A DNA stretch of 64,000 nt. It comes from Costus lasius (taxonomy: Eukaryota > Streptophyta > Magnoliopsida > Zingiberales > Costaceae). This document shows positions 8,220 to 18,889 of the stretch, in pieces (within the stretch, counting starts at the first letter, position 1; the number at the start of each line of letters is the position of its first letter). The stretch covers positions 4,836,001 through 4,900,000 of the forward strand of contig JANVAS020000222.1 in the NCBI GenBank assembly GCA_027563935.2. The letters run 5' to 3'. The notes under the pieces are model-generated. The model was not told where the DNA came from, searched no databases, and worked only from the letters and a program-made list of their open reading frames with translations. Position numbers and translations under genes: made by a program.

Positions 8220-11200
8220 GCTCTCCCGGGGTGGGAAAAATTCTCCTCTGGAGAATTATCTCTGTACCCTTGGAGAAGCTCGGGTGCGGACCTAGCAAGC
8301 TCAGCCTCGGGAAGCCAGGCCTCCTCACCATCAGTAAATTTGATGCGGTAATAAAGCTGTACCTCATCAGGGGTGAGTCGGGTCTGGTCCTCGAGTATGG
8401 CCTCAATTTCTGAGTCGTGGTAAGTGTCTGGTTCTTGTATAGAGAGAGGCGGATGATACAGCGTCAGATCCTCCACATTGATGGTGGAGGATATCCCCAG
8501 TTCTGGTGGTAGGTCCAGGAGATAGGCATTATTGTTGACCTTCTTCAGAATAGTGAAGGGCCCGATGCCCTTGGCGTCCAACTTGCGGCCGGGTCCTTGG
8601 ATGCGCTCCTCACGGACCCGCAACATTACCTGATCCCCTACAGAAAATACCTTCTCTCGGCGATGTTTATTAGTATCATCACGATATTGATTGACAGAGT
8701 CCTGAATCTTACTGAATAGCTCATGATGTAATTGCGAAATATGAAAAGCATAATCTCGGGCCGAAATAGAGGTCTTGCAATGTTTAGGGGCAGAAAATAG
8801 GTCAATAGGCTTGTTAGGTTGGTATCCTAAGTTTGCTTGGAAAGGAGACAAACCAGTAGTCCTGTTTGGCACACTATTGTAGGAAAACTCAGCTGTAGGT
8901 AACAGCTTGTCCCAATCACTGGGGTGTTCTCCTACGAGGCTCCTAAGGATGCTCCCAAGTGATCTGTTGACCACTTCGGTCTGCCCATCCGTCTGGGGAT
9001 GGTAGGCCGTTGAGAACTTCAGTTTTGTGCCTAATAGGGCCCATAGAGTCCTCCAGAAATGGCTGACAAACCTGGTGTCTCTATCCGAGACTATAGTGAG
9101 AGGGGTACCATGCAGCCTAACAATGTCCCTAAAGAAGATCCTAGCCATATGTGAGGCATCGGTAGTTTTAGTGCAAGGCATGAAATGAGCCATTTTTGTG
9201 AACCGGTCTACCACAACATAAATGGAGTCATGCCTAGCAGCAGTCCTAGGCAATCCTAGAACAAAGTCCATACTAATGTCCTGCCACGGTGCCTGGGGAA
9301 TAGGCAGAGGGGTGTACAGTCCAAAATTGTGCTTCTGGACTTTAGTGGATTGACAGGTTCCACAGTGCCTAACTACCTTGGCCACATCTCGGTAGAGTTG
9401 AGGCCAAAAGAATCTTTCCTCGACCAAGGCACGGGTCTTCTCTCGACCATGGTGCCCAGCAGACCCTCCTCCATGGAGTTCCCAAATTAGGAAATCCCGG
9501 ATTGAGGACTTAGGCACACAGAGTGTTGGCCCAAGGAAGAGATACCCATCCCTAAGGGTGTACATGGGGTGACTCATAGGATCTCTAGTCATATCATCAT
9601 AAATAGCAGAAAAGTCAGGGCAATCTAGGTAAGCAGTTTTCATATGTTCAAATCCTACAAGTTCAGCATGCATAGTTTGTAAAATGAAGACTACCCTACT
9701 GAGAGCATCAGCAACTTTGTTGTTAGATCCAGATTTGTGTTTTAAGACAAAAGTGTACTGTTGTAAATATTCTACCCATTTGGCATGTCTAGCATTGAGT
9801 TTCCTTTGGGCACTAAGGTAAGATAGGGCTTGGTGGTCACTATTTAAGGTAAACTCATGGTGGAGAAGGTAGTGCCGCCAATGCCTTAAAGATTGAACTA
9901 CGGCATAGAACTCTTTGTCATAGGTTGAGTATTTCTGCTTGGCCTCATTCAGTTTTTCACTGAAGAAGGCAATAGGGTGACCTTCTTGGCTGAGGGTCCC
10001 ACCTATGCCAATGCCAGAAGCATCACAATCAACCTCAAAGACCTTGCCAAAGTCAGGCAATCTTAAAACAGGGGCAGAGGTCATCCTACTCTTAAGCTCA
10101 GTGAAAGCCCTATTGGCAGACTTGGTCCAACTAAAGTCCCCTTGTTTCATGCAATTGGTGATAGGAGCTACTATGGTGCTAAAATTCCGTATGAACCTAC
10201 GGTAGAAGGTAGCAAGGCCATGAAAACTCCTAACTTCAGTAAGGGTCTTGGGCTCTGGCCAGTCTAATATGGCTTGGACTTTAGATGGGTCAGCTTGAAG
10301 CCCAAGGTCAGAAACAATAAACCCTAGAAAGACAACTTTTGGAGATAGAAAAGAACATTTCTTCAGGTTGACATAAAGCTTTTCATCTCTAAGAAGGGTT
10401 AAAGTCTGCCTTAAGTGTCCTAGGTGCTCCTTTTGTGACTTACTATAGATAAGTATGTCATCAAAGTATACAACTAGGAACTTCCCTATGTAGGGTCTAA
10501 GCACTTGGGTCATAAGTCTCATAAATGTGGAAGGGGCATTGGTTAGCCCGAAAGGCATGACTAACCATTCATATAAGCCGTCTTTGGTTTTGAAGGCGGT
10601 CTTCCACTCATCCCCTTCTCTAATCCTAACCTGATGGTACCCACTCCTGAGGTCAAGCTTGGAAAACCATTTGGACCCTACTAACGTATCTAGCATGTCA
10701 TCAAGCCTAGGTATGGGGAACCTATACTTGATGGTAATCTTGTTAATAGCTCTACAATCTATACACATGCGCCAGCTGCCATCCTTCTTTGGGGTAAGAA
10801 GGGCTGGGACGGCGCAGGGACTTAGGCTTTCCCTGATGTAACCCTTACACAATAAATCGTCTACTTGTCTTTTGAGCTCCTCATGCTCGGTAGGGTTCAT
10901 CCTATAGTGGGGTAGGTTGGGAAGAGAGGATCCTGGGACTAGGTCTATGGCATGTTGTATATCCCTAAGAGGTGGCAGTCCTTCAGGGAGGTCCTCTGGA
11001 GTGAGCTCACTAAATTCTTGGAGTAAAGATTCTACTTCTGGGGAAGGCTTCTCTTCTACTTCAGGGTTGACTTCTTTGATGACTAAGGTATAAAGGGGTT
11101 GATCTTCTATAATTTCCTTAGTGAAAGTTTGAGGCCTTATAAGTTGAATGGTAGGCTGGTCTTTCTTGGGTTCCTCTATCTTACCCTTACTAGTTGTGGC

Positions 11201-12775
11201 CCTAAGTTCTTTGGGAAGAGAGGGTTTCAACCTAATCTTTTGATCCTTATGGGTAAAGACATAGGTATTGGTCCGACCGTAGTGGACAACATCCATGTCA
11301 TATAACCAGGGGCGTCCTAAGAGGATTTGAGCTACATCCATAGTAAGGACGTCGCACCAAATCTTGTCCTCATATGTACCAAACTGGATAGGTACGAGGC
11401 ACCTATGGGTCACAGGGACACTGGTTTGGTTAACCCAGGAAATATTGTAAGGACTAGGTCGGGGTTCCATCTTGAGGTTCAGTTTTGTAGCAGCTATGTG
11501 GGAGACAGCATTGAGGCTGCTTCCACCATCAATGACCACCTTGCACATGTGACCATGGCATTTGGTGTAGGTGTGGAAGATACTGGTTCGGCGCCAGTCC
11601 TCAGTGGGGGTCGGTTTGACAAGGGTGCACCTAACTACCCCTAAGGTGTTGAAGATATCATCACTACTGTCATAGTCATTGACTTCAACCTCTTGATCAG
11701 GGTCTTCCTCAAAGGTGGGCTCAGGGTCTATGTCTTCTTCAGCTAGGACCATGACCTTCATAACCTTCTTAGGACACTCTTTTGCAAAATGTCCCTTCTG
11801 CCTACAGTTATAACAAGTGGGGATGGAGTTGTCTGTAGTTTGAGCAGTTCTTGGTTTTGGGTTTGAGCTAGAAGGCAAGTGCATAGGAGCTGGCCTATAG
11901 ATGGGCCGGGGGGGAAGGGTTTCCTTTCTATTCTTAAGTTCTTGTTCAACTTCTAGGGCCCTTTGATAAGCTATCTCCGGGGTATCTAGTTGAAAATAGG
12001 TCAAGGCCCTCTTAATGTCAGGTCTAAGGCCATTCTTGAATCGACTTAGGATCATACCTTGGTCTTCTTTGGCTTCACACCTAATGAGAAGTTCTTCAAG
12101 CTTAGATTGATAGGTTTCTACAGTAGAGGAGCCTTGAGTGTGACTATTAAGTTCATCCTTAAGCTTTTGCATGAAACCAGGTGGGACATACTTTTGCCTA
12201 AGTAGGTATTTCATTTCATCCCAAGATTCAACGGGTGGCTTACCATCCCTTTCTATAGTTCTTTCGACATGGGTCCAATAGAGTCTAGCGGATCCTTCTA
12301 ATAGGCACTTTGTGAACCTAACCTTACTTTCATGGTGCATAAGGCTATAGTCAAAGTATTGGTCTAACTTTGTGGCCCAATCTAGGAATTCCTTGGGGTT
12401 AAGAGACCCACCAAAAGTAGGGGGGTTGATCTTGATGGCACGTTGCACATCATACTCTCTAGGTCTATGATAGGGGGCTTGTGGGGCATGAGGCCCTTCC
12501 CATTCGGTTTGAGCATGATTGACTCTAGGGGTGTGTGAAGGAGTTCCTTGAACATTTGGTTCCCTTGGGTGGGATCCACTATTAGGTCGGCTAGTAGTTT
12601 GGGGATCCATCTTAGAGTTAGACTCTAGGGTGTTAAGCCTATTGTCTATGACACCTATGGAGTGTTGAAGGGTTGCTAGGGTTTCTCTAAGGGAGGCCAT
12701 TTCAATTGAGAGGGCACTCACCTCATGGTCAATAGCTTGATTGAGACCATAGGGGGCACCGGATCTAGTAGCCAT
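8138..12775 (-). CDS. Chromovirus Gag-Pol polyprotein (intact, 1545 aa)
   Basis: One open frame from ATG 12775 (MATRSGAP) to a stop inside the 3' LTR. Domains in order: coiled start and capsid (about residues 110-280, PPTFGG...RLYWTHV); zinc knuckle CYNCRQKGHFAKEC (321-334); retropepsin-type protease with IDGGSSLNAVS (Asp 416); RT with YFDD at 770-773; RNase H (DCDASG); integrase with HHCC zinc-binding region, catalytic Asp 1170, Asp 1231 and Glu 1267 (35 residues between the last two); and a chromodomain-like region at about 1453-1505 (EIEAILEDQ...EEAWLPEAEL). A basic tail RRSTRVRKKPSRY ends the protein. Gag builds particles; Pol copies RNA to DNA and inserts it; the C-terminus may guide target choice. 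The DSIYVVVDRFTKMAHF block resembles CRM/Galadriel-group integrases. Exact lineage needs an RT tree. Confidence 0.95.
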   Translation of the reverse strand: MATRSGAPYGLNQAIDHEVSALSIEMASLRETLATLQHSIGVIDNRLNTLESNSKMDPQTTSRPNSGSHPREPNVQGTPSHTPRVNHAQTEWEGPHAPQAPYHRPREYDVQRAIKINPPTFGGSLNPKEFLDWATKLDQYFDYSLMHHESKVRFTKCLLEGSARLYWTHVERTIERDGKPPVESWDEMKYLLRQKYVPPGFMQKLKDELNSHTQGSSTVETYQSKLEELLIRCEAKEDQGMILSRFKNGLRPDIKRALTYFQLDTPEIAYQRALEVEQELKNRKETLPPRPIYRPAPMHLPSSSNPKPRTAQTTDNSIPTCYNCRQKGHFAKECPKKVMKVMVLAEEDIDPEPTFEEDPDQEVEVNDYDSSDDIFNTLGVVRCTLVKPTPTEDWRRTSIFHTYTKCHGHMCKVVIDGGSSLNAVSHIAATKLNLKMEPRPSPYNISWVNQTSVPVTHRCLVPIQFGTYEDKIWCDVLTMDVAQILLGRPWLYDMDVVHYGRTNTYVFTHKDQKIRLKPSLPKELRATTSKGKIEEPKKDQPTIQLIRPQTFTKEIIEDQPLYTLVIKEVNPEVEEKPSPEVESLLQEFSELTPEDLPEGLPPLRDIQHAIDLVPGSSLPNLPHYRMNPTEHEELKRQVDDLLCKGYIRESLSPCAVPALLTPKKDGSWRMCIDCRAINKITIKYRFPIPRLDDMLDTLVGSKWFSKLDLRSGYHQVRIREGDEWKTAFKTKDGLYEWLVMPFGLTNAPSTFMRLMTQVLRPYIGKFLVVYFDDILIYSKSQKEHLGHLRQTLTLLRDEKLYVNLKKCSFLSPKVVFLGFIVSDLGLQADPSKVQAILDWPEPKTLTEVRSFHGLATFYRRFIRNFSTIVAPITNCMKQGDFSWTKSANRAFTELKSRMTSAPVLRLPDFGKVFEVDCDASGIGIGGTLSQEGHPIAFFSEKLNEAKQKYSTYDKEFYAVVQSLRHWRHYLLHHEFTLNSDHQALSYLSAQRKLNARHAKWVEYLQQYTFVLKHKSGSNNKVADALSRVVFILQTMHAELVGFEHMKTAYLDCPDFSAIYDDMTRDPMSHPMYTLRDGYLFLGPTLCVPKSSIRDFLIWELHGGGSAGHHGREKTRALVEERFFWPQLYRDVAKVVRHCGTCQSTKVQKHNFGLYTPLPIPQAPWQDISMDFVLGLPRTAARHDSIYVVVDRFTKMAHFMPCTKTTDASHMARIFFRDIVRLHGTPLTIVSDRDTRFVSHFWRTLWALLGTKLKFSTAYHPQTDGQTEVVNRSLGSILRSLVGEHPSDWDKLLPTAEFSYNSVPNRTTGLSPFQANLGYQPNKPIDLFSAPKHCKTSISARDYAFHISQLHHELFSKIQDSVNQYRDDTNKHRREKVFSVGDQVMLRVREERIQGPGRKLDAKGIGPFTILKKVNNNAYLLDLPPELGISSTINVEDLTLYHPPLSIQEPDTYHDSEIEAILEDQTRLTPDEVQLYYRIKFTDGEEAWLPEAELARSAPELLQGYRDNSPEENFSHPGRADVGPKQDLRRSTRVRKKPSRYGYPSH
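8220..8232 (-). other. Polypurine tract of the chromovirus, inside the coding frame
   Basis: On the element strand ACCCCGGGAGAGC lies just before the 3' LTR TG. It would prime plus-strand DNA. It is also coding (the HPGR codons), because the polyprotein runs on into the LTR. Confidence 0.55.
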
Positions 12776-12922
12776 TTTCGAAATGAGTAAAGTTTTTGAA
12801 AATAGACCCTAAGGTGATACAATATAGTTAATCAAATTCTTTCAAACACCTAGGTCCAAAAATCACCTTAGTAGTAGGAAAATAAAGTTTTGGTCTTATA
12901 AAATCCTACTCTAAGAGCCTAA
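12776..12922 (-). other. Short chromovirus leader
   Basis: About 147 bases between the PBS and the Gag start codon; A/T-rich; no ORF. Confidence 0.7.
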
Positions 12923-12934
12923 GCTCTGATACCA
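12923..12934 (-). other. Primer-binding site of the chromovirus (initiator-Met tRNA)
   Basis: On the element strand TGGTATCAGAGC, three bases from the 5' LTR edge at 12938. It is a perfect 12-base complement of the plant initiator-Met tRNA 3' end. Confidence 0.95.
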
Positions 12935-12937
12935 AGA

Positions 12938-14705
12938 TGATGGGATCACCAAGCATGCAACATTCAAACAACGCGCTTCGAAATCATTTTGATAAATAAG
13001 TATACTTAGTAAACCCCTTGAGCTATCGTAGTTTGAAACTAGCTTGTTTAGTAAGTAGTAGTGAAAACCGAAACTAACCTAGCATGCACTTCTAGATAAA
13101 ATGAAATTTGACAAAGCTTATCATGCGATTCTATAACCTCAATTAGACCTAGCATGCGGTTCTACCATAAGCAATAAAGCTACTCTAGGGGAGGAACTCA
13201 CCTTGCACCCTTTGAGAATAGAAAGGGTGACCTTCCCGTTCTTCACCGGTCCAATGGTTGAATCTCACGAAGTAGGGCCCTATGAGCTTACACACATGTC
13301 ATTGCAGCATCCCACACATGCGTGGGTGAATTTTGAAAATAATATTAAGAGGCCAATACACAAGACAATCAAGGGGGAGGCTAGACTCCAAATTCCCTTG
13401 TTAACATAGTTTAGACTATCTAGGCTTAGGGGGAGAGAAGAGGGGATAGCTTGCTTGTCATCCCATGGCCTTGCGCCTCCTGCAGAAAGCAAGCGTGAGT
13501 GCAAAGGGGCTGTCCAACAAGTATCAAAGAACCTCAACAACAAGTAACAAAGAACAATGACCCAAAGGGGAAGAAGACTTAGCTAAAGTGGGGGTGGCTT
13601 GTTCTCGGCATGGAGTTGATGGCACCTTCTTGAGTCTCGAATGTGTCCAGCTCCTCCTCTTGATTGAAGGCTCTTCAAGGCTAGAGGGAGGAAGTGGCGT
13701 GAACTCCCATCTTCAAGACAAGCGCATATGGTGGAAGAAGGTGGAAGAGCAAGAGGGGATGGAAAGGGGGCTCTCGGCAAGGGTTGGAAGGATGAGAGGG
13801 GTTAGGTGACACACACCATTTGAAGACACACTTCAGAATTTTGAAATTTCATTCAACACTAAGTGCTTCACTTTACAAGAGGACTACATCATATAGGGGA
13901 GTCTCCAACGGTTATCTCCCTAAGCTCAAAACAAGTCACACAAGCAAGCATGATGTAGACAACTCAATGGGCTGATCTCTTCTTCCAAATGGGTGGTTGT
14001 TTGGAGTTTGAACTTTGGAGTCTTCAGCAGGTTAGTAAGCTCGAAATCTGAGATGAGAGTGGACTGAAGAGGCTGCTGATGGCTGACATTGCAGGCTGCA
14101 AATTGGCATGGGCGGCTGGCACTTGAAGGGACTGGAGTTGTTGCAAAGTGCAGGCTGCTCCTTGACTTTGGGGGCTGGCGCATGATGGACTGAAGTGGGC
14201 ATTGTTTCAAGCTGCCCCTTGACTTTGATGGCTGGCGCATGTTGAGCTGAAATAGGTCATTGAGCTGGCTGCTCCTTGACTTGATTAGAGATGAAGGCAA
14301 CTCCACATGGCTGCCAACTAGGATGGTGGAATTTGGGATGCTTGTGGTGTTGATCCATTGGGGTGGGCTGATTTCTTCATGAGTTGGGCTGATGGCCCAT
14401 GGCATCTCTTGGAGTTGTCTTGACCTGATTTTGACTTGCATTCCAAGAATGGAGTTGACCTATACTATTACATTAATTTCATGCACTAACCTACTATACA
14501 TAAGTGGCGGATCCTAGGCATGTAACTACATGGTGTAATGGGAGGGTGGATCTAACCTACCATATGATGCACCCTAGTCTAAGACAAAATAAGCAACAAA
14601 AGGGGGTCCTAAGGAAGCCATATCTAATGGCTAGGATAGCCATACCGAGAGGGCTTCTTTCGGACCCGGGTGGACCTCCGAAGATCCTGCTTTGGTCCCA
14701 CATCA
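12938..14705 (-). repeat. 5' LTR of the chromovirus
   Basis: 1768 bp, nearly identical to 6452-8219 with one difference seen by eye (13702). As the 5' copy it holds the promoter of the element. It contains a duplicate of the codons for the polyprotein C-terminus (about 14624-14705), which are not translated from this copy. Confidence 0.95.
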
Positions 14706-14710
14706 AAGGG
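14706..14710. repeat. Target-site duplication AAGGG, right copy
   Basis: Matches 6447-6451. Confidence 0.95.
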
Positions 14711-15764
14711 TTTCAAGAAATTTAAAGTGAGCGGCAGTATTTGAACGAATTAAGGTGGAAGGAGAACACCTGAGTCCCCCTTGAGGAAGGGGGCCGAATC
14801 CCTTTGACCCTGCTCAGCTCCCTTGAATTGTAGCTCAGCAGGAGGAGTGGCTTCCTTTAACAAGCTTCCATGAGATCTCCAGCAGCAATGGATGGTTGAG
14901 TGATGAAAACACTATGACAGTGAGTTGAAGGGCCATCTGGCACACCCTCAGGTCACTAAGGTGGAGGGGCCAAAGGCTCACCTTCAAGGATAGCAAGGGG
15001 CCTAAGGCTCACCCTCAAGGACACAAGGGGCCAAAGGCACTCCCTTAGACATGCAGCGCAAAGCTAACACAAGGTTGGTTTTTCAAATCAAAATGGCATT
15101 AACCTTGCAAGTGTGAAATACATGGGCTTATAAACCAAGTTCCCCCTCAAAGATAACACGAGTAAACACTCTTGGTATTCCTCCTTTCAACAGTACAAAG
15201 AACTGGTAAACTAGTCGTTGGTTGTTGTCCAACGGTTACTTAACTTGGATTTCGGTGATGGCTAGCTGTATAGTTCCTGGTTGGTCTTGACCGCTTGTTT
15301 GAGATTATGTGTAGCTGACTGCTTGTCTTTGAACATTGAACCTGATTTGAAATGGTTGACCATGATTGAATGTTGACCAGCTATGATCGTTGATGAGGTA
15401 TTGAACTCGCCTTGGTCTTTGATTTGATGTAGGCTGGTTGGGTCTTGCTTGAATTGTTGTAGTCTTGGATTGGTATTGACTTGGTTGCTTGGAATTGTTG
15501 ACTCTTGCTTGATGTTGACTTCAGATCGGATCTCCTCGGTGTCCTCCTCTGCTGCATCCATTGGATCAAAGGTCTGCTCTCCCTGGTAACCACCATGGTC
15601 ACCTCCTCGTCTGCTATCTTCATACACAAAGCGGTCATAAAGAAAATTTCTCATATCTTCCATGTAAGTGCTCAGCTCCTCCACATCCTGGTGGATATGG
15701 TGCATGGTGTCAGTCATTTTCCCCATGCAATCCATCATCTTCTCCATACGATGTCCCTGACAAT
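14711..15764 (-). repeat. LTR of element B, main part
   Basis: This continues the LTR begun at 6378. It has a minus-strand TATA-like stretch (TTTATAAG, around 15127-15134) and a TAACCGTTGGACA block comparable to one in the chromovirus LTR, which suggests a related family. The far edge is uncertain: ACATTCCC-type boundaries are absent, and the best TG/CA candidate is 15764 (minus strand TGTCAGGGACATCG). A minus-strand ORF at 15262-15747 (161 codons, N-terminal heptad-like MEKMMDCMGKM...) may be LTR U3, or else the C-terminal coil of the element A ORF1. I cannot separate the two. Confidence 0.45.
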
Positions 15765-16452
15765 ATAGAATCCTGGGTCAAAGGCACTAGACCATCATCC
15801 AGTAGGTCTGTGGGAAGAATCAACAGCTGGGCGAGTAGAATCAGTAGGCCGGTGAGATGGCGACTCCATACTAAAAGGATCATCTCTTCCACCCCAAGTG
15901 GGTGGTGGTAGAACTGTACCCAATGGTGGTGTAAAAGCGGCCTCGACGGTGCTCGGTGAAAGTTTCCAATTTGCTCTTTCCTTCATAGTGGTCTTCTCTA
16001 CGTGGGGTAATGGTAAGGTAGGGGCATTTGGTCCTAGGACCAAACAAAAGACATCCCCCTCTCTAACTATCATCTTCATAGTCATGCAAGACTCAAGATC
16101 AAGCCTTGCATTCCCCCTTGCTACTTCAACCCCATAGGGCTCAACATTTAGATGTAGGGCTATAGGGGTAATCAGCCCCCCTATTACAATGGCGCCCTTC
16201 TTTGCACTAGCCACTTTGTCCATGTGCTTCATCAAAAAGAAGGCAACATCCACTACTAATCCATTAAGCATCCCCCATAGAAAGTAGAGCTCAGACTGTT
16301 GTACCATACCATCACTATCTCCTCTGCCAAAAACTATGTGGGCAAGAACTCTATGAGCATACTTTATACAAGGATTCATAATCCTCGAAGCTCTAGCAGA
16401 AACAGCAGAAAAATGGGTCTCTCATGGGTAATCTGATTTCAAAACACATTCT

Positions 16453-17914
16453 TGATAGGCCCCGCAAGTGTATGGTTTCTATCGAAGTAGTAAAATATCA
16501 TCCCGAGGGAGTGAGGTGTCAAGTACCGACTTTAAGTATCATTGAAAGCTAGATAAATCAAATTTGAAATGAAAAAATTACACTAAAACTAATCTATCGA
16601 ACCAAGAAATTGACGACTTTAGGGGAAAATTACAGTCTAAGAAGTGTTCGAAACTTTAGGTTTTACCATGTTGAATGCTTTATATGTAAATCAATAAATC
16701 AAAATGAATTAGAAAACGGATCTCCTTCTCTCGAAGCACAATCCGACAGTAAATAACTTAAGGCGATCACTCCTAGGGTACGGATTACCTTCTCTCGAAG
16801 CGTAATCCAGTGTCTAACTTAAGCTAATCTCTTACTCTTGTAGCAAAAATAACTTAAGAGACCCATTGGGCTCTATGAAATATCATAAATCCTTGAGTGA
16901 CTTTGAACTGACTCTCGTAATTCATGTCGCAAGTTTAAATGCAAACGTTCGAGTGTTATGATTCACCTCTTAGTTTATCTTATGAGACTTAACACATACA
17001 AAAGTTTAGCCGGAACAATTATACGCAATAAGCACAACTTATTTAAATAAGTCAATTTACTAAAAACTACTCTGAGATTCAATATAAATGTTTTACATGT
17101 GCAGAATTGTTCAACGGGCTACGCCCGAGTCCCGAACTGGGGTTTTACACTAAAACATGCATCGTATAACAAAGAAGACCCACGTAAATGAATTCAAAAA
17201 GAGGGGAAATTACAAATTAAGGCTAGGAGACAATGAATCTTCATTCTTCTCTCGAAAGCCCCAAAGAAATCCATTGAATCAAGCCCTCGAACAAACAAAA
17301 TCGTCACTTTTCACCCTAAATCGCGTTCTTTAAAAGTTCAAACCCTGTAACCACTCCAAAAATCCTATTTTATGGCTCTATCTCTTCTTTAGGCAGTTAA
17401 AAAGTTTCTCCTCAAATTTTAGCAAATTCTGATTTCAGAATCATCCAAATCGGGCGAAAAACCGTCGAAAGGTCGAAACTCGCGGAAGCTGTCACGGGTG
17501 TGATGGCCGTCACAGCTAGGCCGTGATAGCTGCGTCGAACTGCAAATAAGTCATCACAGCCGTGATGGGAGGAATGGGTAGGCCGTGTCTGGCTCACAGA
17601 TTGCTACAGAATTCTGCCGAGATGAACATGGCCGTGATCATGATCATGGCCTGCTCTTGTTTTCTACAGAAAGCTCCGATTTGCCTCAAATTTAACCTGT
17701 GACCTTCTAACACTGTGAGGAATCTTCTCGTGATTCAAATCTTCAAATTCCTCATGAAAAATGAGGAAAAATACCCTGTTTTCACAAATAATCAAAAATA
17801 GTGAAGATTCTGTACTTTAAAGGAAACTAATCCAAAATAAGCCAAAAAACAAGAATTAAGCCTGAATAAGTCATAAGAATAAGACTTTAAATACAATAAA
17901 AATAAGACTCATCA
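16453..17914 (-). repeat. Solo Athila-type LTR with ATTCT target duplication
   Basis: 1462 bp, on the element strand starting TGATGAGTCTTATT and ending CACTTGCGGGGCCTATCA. ATTCT flanks both sides (16448-16452 and 17915-17919). With no internal region and a perfect duplication, this is a solo LTR left by recombination between two LTRs. It splits the ORF1-like gene of element A. A cluster of GGCCGTGAT/ATCACGGC-type dyads lies at 17480-17650. Confidence 0.92.
17480..17650. repeat. Dyad cluster in the solo LTR
   Basis: Repeated half-sites such as GTCACGG, GGCCGTCAC, GGCCGTGAT, ATCACAGCCGTGAT and ATGGCCGTGATCATGATCAT. It begins about 265 bases into the LTR, the same relative place as the arrays of elements 1, 2 and E. 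Confidence 0.55.
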
Positions 17915-18306
17915 ATTCTCTCAAAGTTAACTTCCTCTCAACATTAGCTAGTCTGAATGTGACTTCTCCTTCAGCAGGTCCACTGGAAAACTCTCGTAGG
18001 TCCACATTCAAGCTACTCAAAAATTCCAAAACAAGTGCCAAATAGGTGTATGGTGTCATCTGAAAAAAATCTTTTAGCTCTGATTTGCTCAAACATCCAA
18101 AACACATCCTCATATAATCCAAGTGCCTCTAAGGTTCTTCTATCAGCATACTTTGTATTTACCACCCTTCTCTCCACCAACTTGTTGTATCTTTCTTCTT
18201 GAATTTCATCCCTAAAGATGATGCCATAGGGATTTGGTGTTGTGGAGGATGTAGCTGGTCCTTTTCCTTTCTTCTTAGAAACAACTTGCTTAAACTTAGG
18301 GGCCAT

Positions 18307-18889
18307 TCTTCAATGCAAGGATGAACTAGATCTGCAACTTAGATGATTGCAAAATATAGCAAGAATATAGCAAGAGTGTAGTATTCTAATCACACTTTCA
18401 ACTTCCTAGATATGAACATCATTATTTAATAAACATCATAGAAACAAAAATCAATTGAATCCAAGCTTAAAATCAAAATTTCAGCTAAAGAACATGGGTG
18501 AACAGTAAATCTTCAACAAATCTAGCTTGTTTAAGCTCAAATCACTTACAAAAACTAGTTAAAAACCTCTGGAAACACACAAGGAAAGTTCGCCGGTTGT
18601 CTAAGGAGCAAATGGAACCAAAGATTTTGGAAATCGACTCATAAATGAGGAGAAACAAAGAAAGGGATGAAAATACTCGTGAAACTCATAAAAATGGAGA
18701 AATCGGTGAAGAGAGTACCCAATCGATGGTTAGAACCTAACGGGAAGGGTCACCGGTGAGCTCTGACGGTCGGAGAAGGTCGGATGTCGAAGGTCGGCAC
18801 AAGAACGAGCGAAAACAAGTGAGAAAACCCTAAAACACGACCCAGAAAACCCAAAAAACGGCACAGGAATCGCGTCCAAAAATAGAATT
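18307..18889 (-). other. Non-coding stretch upstream of the element A ORF1
   Basis: Sequence between the dyad array and the ORF1 start codon. No ORF is supported on either strand; it probably is the untranslated lead of ORF1. Confidence 0.4.

Larger units (their letters stand above)
6452..14705 (-). mobile_element. Complete Ty3/gypsy chromovirus, CRM/Galadriel-like, young insertion
   Basis: This 8254-bp element has two 1768-bp LTRs, a 5-bp target duplication AAGGG, an initiator-Met PBS, a short leader and one open polyprotein frame. The LTRs keep a constant 6486-base offset with no indel, and I saw one base difference (7216 G versus 13702 A). Such low divergence means insertion was recent. 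Every part needed for autonomous movement seems present: Gag with zinc knuckle, protease, RT, RNase H, integrase with HHCC and D,D35E, and a chromodomain-like C-terminus. It sits inside the LTR of element B. Confidence 0.95.
15795..18306 (-). pseudogene. ORF1-like protein of element A (ATHILA ORF-1 type), broken
   Basis: Starts at ATG 18306 with a basic lead (MAPKFKQVVSKKKGKG), then an YGIIFRDE...ALGLYEDVFW part, then TPYTYLALVLEFLSSL...EVTFRLANVERKLTLREL. After the solo LTR the frame resumes (16379 downward) with NPCIKYAHRVLAHIVFGRGDSDG, SELYFLWGMLNG, GAIVIGGLITPIAL and LPLPHVEKTT. These blocks match the plant ATHILA ORF-1 family, found next to Athila-type gag-pol and sometimes proposed as envelope-like; its biochemical role is not settled. 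I see no clear signal peptide or membrane span. It is broken by a frameshift between the 18306-18013 and 18122-17915 pieces and by the solo LTR at 16453-17914. Element 2 carries a homologue at 34.8-36.0 kb. Confidence 0.7.

Noticed and set aside
8018..8413. 131-codon plus-strand ORF
   Set aside because: Antisense shadow of the chromovirus polyprotein and LTR.
17480..17650. Possible CRISPR-like array
   Set aside because: Repeats are diverged dyads without uniform length or unique spacers, in plant retrotransposon DNA.
16453..17914. Second LTR of a full element inside element A
   Set aside because: No partner LTR or internal region; ATTCT flanks it directly, so it is a solo LTR.
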